A stretch of 64,000 nt of DNA from Streptomyces sp. Q6 (GTDB lineage: Bacteria; Actinomycetota; Actinomycetes; Streptomycetales; Streptomycetaceae): the NCBI RefSeq assembly GCF_036967205.1, contig NZ_CP146023.1, positions 124,001 through 188,000 of the forward strand, given 5' to 3'. A model generated the notes under the pieces. That model saw only the letters and a program-made list of their open reading frames with translations. It searched no databases and was not told the origin of the DNA. Made by a program: the position numbers and the translations under genes. Positions 8,762-15,396 of this stretch are shown here, piece after piece. Position 1 is the first letter of the stretch. Each line of letters starts with the position of its first letter.

Positions 8762-9235
8762 ATGACGGTCATCAACAGCCCATTGCCGGACCAGGATCGC
8801 GAGATCGCGGGCAGCGCCCTCCAGGCAACCCTGGTGGATCTGCTCGACCTGTCACTGGTGGCCAAGCAGGCGCACTGGAACCTGTACGGGCCGCGCTTCC
8901 GCTCCATTCATCTACAGCTCGACGAGGTAGTCACCACCGCGCGCGAGTACGCCGACACGGTGGCCGAGCGTGCCGCCGCGCTCGGCGTCAGCCCGGACGG
9001 TCGGGCCAGTACCGTCGCCGCCACCAGCGGGCTGCCCGCGTTCAAGGCAGGCTGGACGAAGGACGTCGATGCCGTGGAGGCCCTGGTCGAGGCGTTCTCC
9101 GCGGTCATCAAGCGGGTGCGGGAACGCATCGAGGCGACTGGCCCGGCGGACGCGGTCACGCAGGATCTGCTGATCGGCCTGACCGCCGCCCTGGAGAAGC
9201 AGAGCTGGATGTTCCAGGCCGAAAACCGGAACTGA
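8762..9235 (+). CDS. dps: Dps-family ferritin-like DNA-protection protein
   Basis: A 157-residue four-helix protein. The Dps ferroxidase pattern is present: KQAHWNLYGPRFRSIHLQLDE supplies the His and Asp/Glu ligands at the dimer interface. The last helix ends in LEKQSWMFQAE, as in other Dps proteins. These form dodecamers that oxidise and store iron with peroxide and can coat DNA under stress. The ATG follows AGGAA. A hairpin 28 bp beyond the stop separates it from the convergent CGNR gene. Confidence 0.88.
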   Translation: MTVINSPLPDQDREIAGSALQATLVDLLDLSLVAKQAHWNLYGPRFRSIHLQLDEVVTTAREYADTVAERAAALGVSPDGRASTVAATSGLPAFKAGWTKDVDAVEALVEAFSAVIKRVRERIEATGPADAVTQDLLIGLTAALEKQSWMFQAENRN

Positions 9236-9263
9236 GACAGGCCCGGTCCAGGATCGCGTAAGC

Positions 9264-9315
9264 GGGTGTGACACGTGTTCGGCGGGAACGGCGCCGTCGT
9301 GCACGTGTCACACCC
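9264..9315. terminator. Bidirectional hairpin between dps and the CGNR gene
   Basis: A perfect 14-bp stem GGGTGTGACACGTG with its mirror around a 24-nt loop, between convergent genes and overlapping the CGNR stop codon. Each arm carries a CACGTG/CACACC block of the palindrome family seen elsewhere, so it may double as a binding site. Confidence 0.65.
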
Positions 9316-9847
9316 GTCTGCGTGCCCGCAGGGCGGCTGCCTTGACGCGATTCCCGCAGGAACGCATCGCGCACCACTCCCGGCGGCGGCCCCGGGAACG
9401 GTCGAGGTAGACGTGGGTGCAGTCGGGGCGCCCGCACTCGCGCAGCAGCGTGGCTTCGTGCCCGGCGAGGATCTCGACGGCCTCGCGGGCGAGTTCGGTG
9501 AGAGCCTGGACGGCCTTCCCGAAACGGCTCATCCCCGCGGCGTCCAGGCGCATCACCACGGGCACCCCGGCGGCCTGCCGGTTCACCGCGATCACTGCCC
9601 AGACGGGCCGTGGGCGGCCGGTGAGCCGGGCATTGAGCAGCGCGTAGATCGCTTCTCGCAGTTCCAGCGCGGCGCGCAGGTCGGATCGGTCCGATCCAGG
9701 CCGCCGGTCGAGCAACCCGGCCTCGACGAACCAGGAGTCGAGCAGTGCGGGCGAGCCGATCCGCTCGATCGGGACCGGCGTTCGTCGCTCCTGCAGGGTG
9801 CCCACGAAGTCGAGAGCGGGCGTCCCGCAGGGAAACACATGTCTCAC
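9308..9847 (-). CDS. CGNR zinc-finger transcriptional regulator (ABATE domain), paralogue 1
   Basis: A 179-residue protein with an N-terminal ABATE domain (PCGTPALDFVGTL to about residue 125) and a C-terminal CGNR zinc finger: CGRPDCTHVYLDRSRGRR then WCAMRSCGNRVKAAALRARR. The four cysteines and the CGNR tetrad are intact. These are presumed DNA-binding regulators common in actinobacteria. The GTG at 9847 has GGAGG just upstream. A 21-bp inverted repeat lies 37 bp upstream and is nearly identical to the one abutting paralogue 2 at 34067, so autoregulation is likely. Confidence 0.88.
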   Translation of the reverse strand: MRHVFPCGTPALDFVGTLQERRTPVPIERIGSPALLDSWFVEAGLLDRRPGSDRSDLRAALELREAIYALLNARLTGRPRPVWAVIAVNRQAAGVPVVMRLDAAGMSRFGKAVQALTELAREAVEILAGHEATLLRECGRPDCTHVYLDRSRGRRREWCAMRSCGNRVKAAALRARRRV

Positions 9848-9883
9848 GTGACCCTCCTGGCTGGGACCTGACTACCTTTGAGA

Positions 9884-9904
9884 GTAACCATCTTGACAGG
9901 TGAC
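9884..9904. promoter_or_regulatory. Dispersed 21-bp inverted repeat, copy 2
   Basis: On the minus strand the arms are GTCACC and GGTTAC around TGTCAAGAT. It sits upstream of CGNR paralogue 1 and matches the copy at paralogue 2 except in the last arm. The plus strand reads TTGACA toward the SRPBCC gene. Confidence 0.7.
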
Positions 9905-9925
9905 GCACGCCTTTGGGAACCTCTC

Positions 9926-9946
9926 GTCACCGGCCAGAGCGGTTAC
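9926..9946. promoter_or_regulatory. Dispersed 21-bp inverted repeat, copy 3
   Basis: Arms GTCACC and GGTTAC around GGCCAGAGC. Its centre is 42 bp from copy 2, close to four helical turns, so the two could be bound on one DNA face. It lies 46 bp upstream of the SRPBCC gene. Confidence 0.6.
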
Positions 9947-9991
9947 TTTTGGTCACGTGCTTCCCGGTCCATTTCTCAGTGAGGACATCCC

Positions 9992-10420
9992 ATGGCAGTC
10001 GTACGCATCCACCTCGTCTCCCAGCTCGCCCCGAAGGACGTGCTCCAGGTACTGACCGACTTCAGCCCCGCGCGGGCCGAGGCCTGGCCCACGATCGACG
10101 CCACGCACTTCGAGGTCCACGACCTCGGTGACACCTGGGCCGAGGTCACCGAAGGGACCGCCGCGGCCTGGGAGCGGGCCCGCTACGAGTGGGAGCCGGC
10201 CGGTGACACCGTCACCATCACCACGCTCGACTCGAAGCTCTTCGGCGCCGGCGGCGGCTGGGTCTTCCGGATGACGCCGCAGGGCGCGGGCACCCGGGTC
10301 GACGTCGAACTGACGCGGCAGCCCAGCACAGTCAAGGGCAAGATGCTCGCCGCCCTGCTGCCGCTCGTCGCCCCCGGGTCGCTGCGCAAGTCCTTCGCGG
10401 GGCCGTTGCAGGCGAAGTGA
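9992..10420 (+). CDS. SRPBCC-superfamily protein (polyketide cyclase/dehydrase-like)
   Basis: A 142-residue START/Bet v1-like fold: a first strand VVRIHLVSQLAPKDVLQVL, alternating strands such as RYEWEPAGDTVTITTLD, and a final helix after GKMLAALLPLVAPGSLRKSF. Such proteins bind hydrophobic ligands in a cavity, and some are cyclases. No catalytic residues can be named. The ATG follows GTGAGGA. It is divergent from CGNR paralogue 1 with two copies of the 21-bp repeat between them, so it is a likely target of that regulator. Confidence 0.75.
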   Translation: MAVVRIHLVSQLAPKDVLQVLTDFSPARAEAWPTIDATHFEVHDLGDTWAEVTEGTAAAWERARYEWEPAGDTVTITTLDSKLFGAGGGWVFRMTPQGAGTRVDVELTRQPSTVKGKMLAALLPLVAPGSLRKSFAGPLQAK

Positions 10421-10431
10421 CCCGCCGTCGG

Positions 10432-11076
10432 TCACTTCGCCAGGTGGCTTGTGAAGAAGTCGGCGAGCTTGTCGACGGCGGGATCGATGAACTCGCGCTT
10501 GTCGTAGAGGTCGACGTGGCTGGCGCCGGGGATGCGGTGGAGCTCCTTGGGGCCGGTGGCGGCCTGGTGGGCTTCGGTAGCCATCCAGGCAGTGACCGCC
10601 CGCTCGCCGATGATCTGAAGGATCGGGCGGGGGCCGATGAGCGGGACCGAGCGGAAGACGTCGCTGGATGCCATCTTGTCGACGCTGTCCCAGGTGAGGA
10701 ACTTCGCGGAGCGCTCGTGATAGCCGCGGGCGCCGCAGTAGTACTCCCAGCCCTCAATGCCGTGCTCGCCCCCCAGGGCGCCCGCCTCCTCGGCGGTCTC
10801 GGGGAACATCGTCAGCACACCGGGGTCCTCGCCACGGGCGGCACGGCTGCGGGCCTGAGCGGCGGCGTCCAGGAGGGCCTGGAAGACCGCCGGGTCCTGA
10901 GAGCCGTCGGCACCGAAGCGAAACTGGCGGGCCGGCTCGGCGGTGGACACGGTGGCAACGGCGTTGACGCGGTGGTCCCCACCGGTGGCGGCCAGCGAGT
11001 AGCCGCCGGAAGCACAGACGCCGAGCAGGCCGATGCGGTCGAGGTCGACCTCTTCACGGGTGGTCAGGTAGGACAC
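10432..11076 (-). pseudogene. Alpha/beta hydrolase, C-terminal part, cut by the Tn3-family element
   Basis: The frame SYLTTREEVDLDRIGLLGVCASGGYSLAATG holds the nucleophile elbow of a YcjY/DLH-like hydrolase, and the catalytic His lies in PGASHVDLYD. The N-terminal part is at 21255-21534. Removing 11077-21254 and one copy of the 5-bp duplication GACAC joins ...EDFKAAVS to YLTTREEVD in frame. The catalytic Ser region is here Cys-Ala-Ser (GVCASGG). The gene is interrupted and cannot make the full enzyme. Confidence 0.9.
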
Positions 11077-11125
11077 CGGCCTCGGGGAACATCGGTACAG
11101 CGGTTATCGGTGAGAACGATCATGG
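11077..11125 (+). repeat. Left terminal inverted repeat of the Tn3-family element
   Basis: 49 bp, identical to the reverse complement of 21206-21254; ends in GAACGATCATGG. Preceded by target duplication GACAC at 11072-11076. Confidence 0.95.
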
Positions 11126-11163
11126 ATCTGACCTGGAGATAGCTCGGTGCGGGCCGGGGCCGG

Positions 11164-12252
11164 TCAGGCGTCTCTGTCGCGGGCCTGTGCGAGCAGCTGG
11201 GCCACTACGTCGTCGGAACGGTCCTGCGCCTGACGGGCCAGGTCGTCCAGCACGGTGTCGCCGCCGAGGACCTGCGCGGTGAGCCGTTCCATCAGCTCCA
11301 CGTCGGTGCCGCTGCCGGGCTCGGTGATGCGGGCGCGGACCGGGCGGCGGGGGCCGATGACCTGTGCGTCATCCGCCATGGTGTCGTCCTCGGCCTCGGC
11401 GAGGGCCCGGTACAGCGAGGCGACCGAGGGGTGGCGCCCAGCGTTCTTGCCCGTCTTGATCGTCAGCTTCTTCGCGATGTCGGGGACGGGGACGCCCTTG
11501 TTCTTCAGCGCGACGGCGAAGGTGAGCATGTCGTCGTCGATGACCTTGGGGCGTCCGCCGTGGTTGCCCTTGGCGGCGGCGGCCTGCTGGCCCTCCAGGG
11601 TCTTCTCGCGGATGTAGTTGCGGTCGAGCTGGGCGGCGACGGCGAGCACGGCGAAGAACATGGCGCCCATGCCGTTGGGGTCGTAGATGCCGGTGAGCGG
11701 GCCGGTGAGGAGTTCGAGCTGCACGCCGGCGTCTTGGAGCTGGCCGGAGAGAGTCATCAGCTCGGCGGCGTTGCGGGCCAGGCGCTTGAGCTCGTGGACG
11801 GTGAGGATGACCTCCTGGTCGGGGGCGGCCTCCTTGATGTCGTACGCCAGCTTGAGGGCCTTCTCCAGCTCGGGCCGGGTCTTGATCCGGGTGGAGATCT
11901 TCTCGGAGAAGATCCGCTTGCAGACCGGTTCGAGCGCGGCGCGCTGGGAGGCGAGTTCCTGGCTCGCGGTCGAGCAGCGGGCGTAGCCGATCCGGATCGG
12001 CTTGGCCGCCGCGGCGGCCGGCGCCGCCTCCACGGGCGGGCCCTGCTTCCAGGTGCGTCCCGGGCCGCGGTCCTCCGGCACGAGGACGTCGAGTTCCTCG
12101 CGGAGCGCGGGCACGAGGATGAAGCGGGCGGTGTGGTACTTCGTCGCGCACTTCCCACTGCGGGTCCGGCAGGCGCTGCCCGCCGGGACCTCACACTTCG
12201 GACAGTCGTTTCGTTCTACCGCGTTTGCGGCTTGATCGGGCGTCAGATCCAC
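11164..12252 (-). CDS. Serine recombinase (TnpR-like resolvase) with N-terminal zinc motif
   Basis: 362 residues, longer than the usual 185-residue resolvase. Residues 17-45 hold a zinc-binding pattern, CPKCEVPAGSAC followed by KYHTAR. The resolvase catalytic domain starts near residue 86 with IRIGYARCSTASQELASQRA (Ser in RCST) and includes HELKRLARNAAELMTLS and the E-helix QLDRNYIREKT. A helix-turn-helix follows (GRHPSVASLYRALAEAE), then a C-terminal extension of about 70 residues. It should resolve transposition cointegrates. The likely res site is the gap upstream at 12253-12390. Confidence 0.88.
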   Translation of the reverse strand: MDLTPDQAANAVERNDCPKCEVPAGSACRTRSGKCATKYHTARFILVPALREELDVLVPEDRGPGRTWKQGPPVEAAPAAAAAKPIRIGYARCSTASQELASQRAALEPVCKRIFSEKISTRIKTRPELEKALKLAYDIKEAAPDQEVILTVHELKRLARNAAELMTLSGQLQDAGVQLELLTGPLTGIYDPNGMGAMFFAVLAVAAQLDRNYIREKTLEGQQAAAAKGNHGGRPKVIDDDMLTFAVALKNKGVPVPDIAKKLTIKTGKNAGRHPSVASLYRALAEAEDDTMADDAQVIGPRRPVRARITEPGSGTDVELMERLTAQVLGGDTVLDDLARQAQDRSDDVVAQLLAQARDRDA

Positions 12253-12390
12253 CCGCGCAGTCTGTCAGAACTGTCTCGCACAACGCCTTGGTTTTGAGAG
12301 GGGTTCTGCGAATGGCGACCTGGGGATACGTGATCGACTCCGGGTCTCTCGCAGAACTCTCGCAACTGGTCGTTTGTGAGAGCGGGCGTG
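12253..12390. other. Putative res recombination site
   Basis: The gap between the recombinase and the merR remnant holds several related blocks in both orientations: CAGAACTGTCTCGCA, GTTCTGCGA, CTCTCGCAGAAC and CTCGCAACTGG. Resolution sites of Tn3 elements normally lie beside tnpR and consist of such subsite repeats. Exact subsites cannot be fixed by eye. Confidence 0.45.
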
Positions 12391-12616
12391 GTGCCGTCAG
12401 TGCGGCGAGAGGATGGTGCAGATTCCGTTCGAGCCGCAGGTTTCGGGGTCGGTCTGGGATGCCCGCTGGGCCAGTTCGCGCAGGGCGGCGCGGGTGGTGC
12501 GGAGTGCCGTCAGTGCGGCGAGAGGATGGTGCAGATTCCGTTCGAGCCGCAGGTGTCGGGGTCGGTCTGGGATGCCCGCTGGGCCAGTTCGCGCAGGGCG
12601 GCGCGGGTGGTGCGGA
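12391..12616. repeat. 113-bp tandem duplication at the 3' end of merR
   Basis: 12391-12503 and 12504-12616 differ at one visible position (CAGGTTTCGG against CAGGTGTCGG), with the first 10 bp of a third copy at 12617. The second copy encodes the last 36 codons of merR; the first lies beyond its stop. It looks like a recent slippage or unequal-crossover event. Confidence 0.9.
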
Positions 12617-12908
12617 GTGCCGTCAGGCGGCGTTCGATGTCGGCGAGGTGCTGGCCGATCAGTGCGGTGACGTGGCCGCAGGGGGATTCGCCGTCGTCGC
12701 GCAGGGCGAGGATGGAGCGGATCTCGGCGAGGGTGAGGCCGGCGCCCTAGGCGTCGCGGATGAAGGCGAGCCGGCCCGCTGCGTCGCCGTCGTAGTCGCG
12801 GTAACCGCCCGTGGTGCGGGGCGGCTCGGGCAGGAGTCCGGCCTGCTCGTAGAAGCGGATGGTCTTGGCGGTCAGTCCGCTGGCGGTCGCGAGGTCCCCG
12901 ATGCGCAT
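12510..12908 (-). pseudogene. merR: MerR-family mercury regulator with an internal amber codon
   Basis: From ATG 12908 the frame gives MRIGDLATASGLTAKTIRFY, EQAGLLPEPPR and GGYRDYDGDAAGRLAFIRDA, then TAG at 12747-12749 (codon 54). It continues GAGLTLAEIRSILALRDDGE, HVTALIGQHLADIERRL and CGSNGICTILSPH to a TGA. The family usually has Gln or Arg at the stop position, so a single C-to-T change (CAG to TAG) explains it. The Cys residues expected for metal sensing (SPCGHV and TCGSNGIC) lie after the stop. The truncated product would keep only the DNA-binding domain. It is divergent from merB with an intact operator. Confidence 0.85.
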
Positions 12909-12924
12909 GGCTCCAGGCTACGCC

Positions 12925-12956
12925 TTGACCTTCCAGTGCACTGGAAGGTCTAGCGT
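12925..12956 (+). promoter_or_regulatory. MerR-type promoter/operator of merB
   Basis: TTGACC (-35) and TAGCGT (-10) are separated by 20 bp, or 19 if read as CTAGCG. The overlong spacer is filled by a perfect 22-bp palindrome whose left arm is ACCTTCCAGTG. Overlong spacers with a central dyad are the hallmark of MerR-activated promoters. It lies between divergent merR and merB. Confidence 0.85.
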
Positions 12957-12989
12957 CGGGGCACAGACTCCGACCTGGAAGGACGCGCC

Positions 12990-13964
12990 ATGCGCATCAC
13001 CGTACTGACGGTTCCCGACTGCCCGAACGTGCCCCTCGCACAGGAGCGGATCGCTGCCGCGCTGGACGGCCGGGCGGCGGAGGTGGAACTGGTCGAGGTG
13101 TGTGACGAGGCCGAGGCCGCGCGCTGGGGCATGACCGGCTCGCCGACCGTCCTGCTCGACGGCGTGGATCCCTTCGCCCCGACCGGGGCAGCTCCGAGTG
13201 TGTCCTGCCGCCTGTACCGGGACGCGGACGGCACGGTGTCCGGGGCGCCGAGCGTGGCCGCCCTGCGCCAGGCCCTCTCTGGCGCAGACATGGCGCAGTC
13301 CGTCGTCGTGGGTGACTGCTGCGAGAGCGAAGGATTCGCTGTGGTCGGCCGGGGCGGCCGGGGGCGGCGGGCACCGGCGGAGCGGGGACTGCGTGCGGTG
13401 CACCAGGCTGTCCTGCGGCACTTCGCCGCCACCGGCATCGCTCCGGAGCCCGGCGAGCTGGCGACGGCCGCCGCCTCAACGGGCCGGACGGCCGGGCAGG
13501 TGCTGGAGGATCTGGCCCGCGAGGACTTCCTGACGCTGGACGAGCAGGGCCGTATCCGCGCCGCGTACCCGTTCTCCGCTGTACCGACCCGGCACCGGGT
13601 ACGGATCGAGGGAGGCGCCGAGGTGTGGTCGATGTGCGCGATCGACGCGCTCGGCATCCCGCCGATGCTCGGCCGGGACGCGGTGATCACCTCCCTCGAC
13701 CCGGTCACCGAAGAGGCGGTCACCGTCACCGCTGACGGCGGGCTGATGACCTGGGAGCCGGCGGACGCCGTGGTGTTCGTCGGACAGCGGCCCGGCGGCG
13801 GCCCGGCGGCCACCACCTGCTGCGACGCACTGAACTTCTTCACCAGCGACAACGCCGCCCGCACCTGGGCGAAGGAGCATCCCTCGGTTCCCGGCCGGAT
13901 CGTCGGCCAGCAGGACGCGGAGAAGCTTGCCGCGCAGACCTTCGGACCGCTGCTGGCCCCCTGA
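12990..13964 (+). CDS. merB: Organomercurial lyase with N-terminal thioredoxin-like extension
   Basis: 324 residues. Residues 1-95 resemble a small thioredoxin-fold module (MRITVLTVPDCPNVPLAQER, later GSPTVLLDG). From about residue 130 it is MerB: a winged-helix part (GLRAVHQAVLRHFAATGIAP) and the active site, with Cys and Asp in WSMCAIDALGIPPMLGRD and the second catalytic Cys in TTCCDALNFFTS. It should cleave carbon-mercury bonds. Typical MerB is about 210 residues, so the fusion is unusual. No merA lies in the element. It is driven by the MerR-type promoter, but the regulator gene is broken. Confidence 0.88.
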   Translation: MRITVLTVPDCPNVPLAQERIAAALDGRAAEVELVEVCDEAEAARWGMTGSPTVLLDGVDPFAPTGAAPSVSCRLYRDADGTVSGAPSVAALRQALSGADMAQSVVVGDCCESEGFAVVGRGGRGRRAPAERGLRAVHQAVLRHFAATGIAPEPGELATAAASTGRTAGQVLEDLAREDFLTLDEQGRIRAAYPFSAVPTRHRVRIEGGAEVWSMCAIDALGIPPMLGRDAVITSLDPVTEEAVTVTADGGLMTWEPADAVVFVGQRPGGGPAATTCCDALNFFTSDNAARTWAKEHPSVPGRIVGQQDAEKLAAQTFGPLLAP

Positions 13965-13993
13965 CTCCCGCCCATACGCTCCCCGGCGCGGTC

Positions 13994-14735
13994 CTACTCC
14001 CCGGCCTCCTCGTCGTCGTCGAGACCCGCCGCGTCCGGGTCGCGCAGCGGGCGCAGACCGCCGCCGGACGGGGTGGAGGCGGTGAAGCTGTACCTGCCCA
14101 ACAGGTTCAGGTTGCGGTGCTTGAGCGGGGAGAGGCGGGCGATGTCCTCGTCCCGGATCTCGTGGCCCTCGGCGCGGAGCTGGGCGACGGCGGCGTCGAT
14201 GTACTTCGTGGTCCACAGCACGATGGCGTTGAGGACCAGGCCGAGCGCGCCGAGCTGGTCCTCCATCCCGTCGCGGTACGCCTGGTGGATGGTGCCGCGC
14301 TTGCCGTGGCACACGTCCCTGGCCAGCTTGTGGCGGGACTCCTGCACGGTGAGCTGCCGGTTCATCTGGCGGCGGTAGGTGTCGTCCACCGGGTCGACCA
14401 CGCGCAGCAGGTGCTCGGTCTTGGCGATCCGCCCGTACTCGGCGAACGCCGCCCCGAGCGGGGTCGGGCGGCCGTCGCGGCCGAACATGCGCAGCAGGTC
14501 GTAGGCGCGGACCTGGTTGGTGACCAGGGAACCGGCGACCTTCAGCATGTCCGGCCAGTGCGTGATCACCTTGTTCAGGTTCACGCGGTTGCGGGCCAGG
14601 TCCTCCACCGCACCGTAGGTGCCAGTCTCGACGCCGGGCATCGTGGCCCGCCAGAACCGCTGGTCGTCCAGGTCGCGGAACCGCGGACTGAAGTTGTAGC
14701 CGAGGATCTTGAACAGGCCGAACACCATGTCGGAG
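13994..14735 (-). pseudogene. tnpA: Tn3-family transposase, C-terminal part
   Basis: 247 codons encoding SDMVFGLFKILGYNFSPRFR and ESRHKLARDVCHGKRG, the end of the Tn3 DDE domain with its final Glu. It joins in frame to the N-terminal part at 18735-21121 once 14736-18734 is removed, giving a 1,042-residue protein, the usual size for the family. It has no start of its own. Confidence 0.92.
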
Positions 14736-15011
14736 TTTATGTGGACAGTTCAAGTCGATCATCCTTCGGTTTGTCGTTTAGGGCGTCAGAGAGTCTGTTC
14801 AAGTCGACCAGTGGTTCACAGCTGGCCGCTGACTGTGACGGCCTGCGACTGAGCACTGGGCTGGGGCCACTGGGCACGTCAGACTGCATCCGGCTGTGCC
14901 AATGAACCTGTACCCCGACACGAAGGGCATCGGTTTCGCGGAAGTGCCGCCCAGGGCGGCGAGGGTTCGGGATACTCGCGCAGTCAGCGCACATACTTCT
15001 GGAGGCATCCC
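14736..15011. other. Non-coding left end of the Tn554-like element
   Basis: No gene seen. GTTCAAGTCGA occurs twice (14748-14758 and 14797-14807), and a related ATTCAAGTTGATCGA lies near 15409. These may be subterminal recombinase-binding repeats. Confidence 0.45.
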
Positions 15012-15380
15012 GTGGGACTCGTTGAGGGCCCGACCTTCGAGAGCCAGTTCAGCCCGAGCTGGGACTCCAACGCACTACCCGGTGCCATCGAGGCGACCAC
15101 TTCGCCGGCCGCTTATCTGATCGAACTCCTCCAGTTCGCCCAGACCAGGGGGGCTGCTGTTCAGGCCGATGCCAGTGCGCTGGCCGAGGGTGACCGGCCC
15201 AATCTGACTGGGATCGTGCTGCCGGACGACACCGCCTCCGATCCGGCAGCCGCCAAGGTTGTCGCGGACGGGATCCAGCTCATCCTGGACACGCCCGCAG
15301 CAGCTGAGCAGCTGGAGCCGGACGAGGTCTCGCACATGGGTGTGCTTCTGGAACAGGCACGGGAGCGAGCTGGGGAGTAA
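15012..15380 (+). CDS. 122-residue protein of unknown function in the Tn554-like element
   Basis: GTG start with a strong ribosome site (GGAGG, 7 nt upstream). The sequence begins MGLVEGPTFESQFSPSWDS and includes TTSPAAYLIELLQFAQ and RPNLTGIVLPDDTAS. I do not recognise a transposition function. The SPAAYLxxLLxF and RPxL blocks resemble the start of TcA/SpvA-type toxin subunits, but a whole toxin is absent and the C-terminus differs. It is convergent with the recombinase genes, 16 bp from the end of the second. It may be cargo or an accessory protein. Confidence 0.65.
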   Translation: MGLVEGPTFESQFSPSWDSNALPGAIEATTSPAAYLIELLQFAQTRGAAVQADASALAEGDRPNLTGIVLPDDTASDPAAAKVVADGIQLILDTPAAAEQLEPDEVSHMGVLLEQARERAGE

Positions 15381-15396
15381 TCGCTGAGGGCGGGGT

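Noticed and set aside
12225-12953. Plus-strand open frames across the merR region
   Set aside because: Antisense to merR; the repeated peptide is a by-product of the 113-bp tandem duplication.
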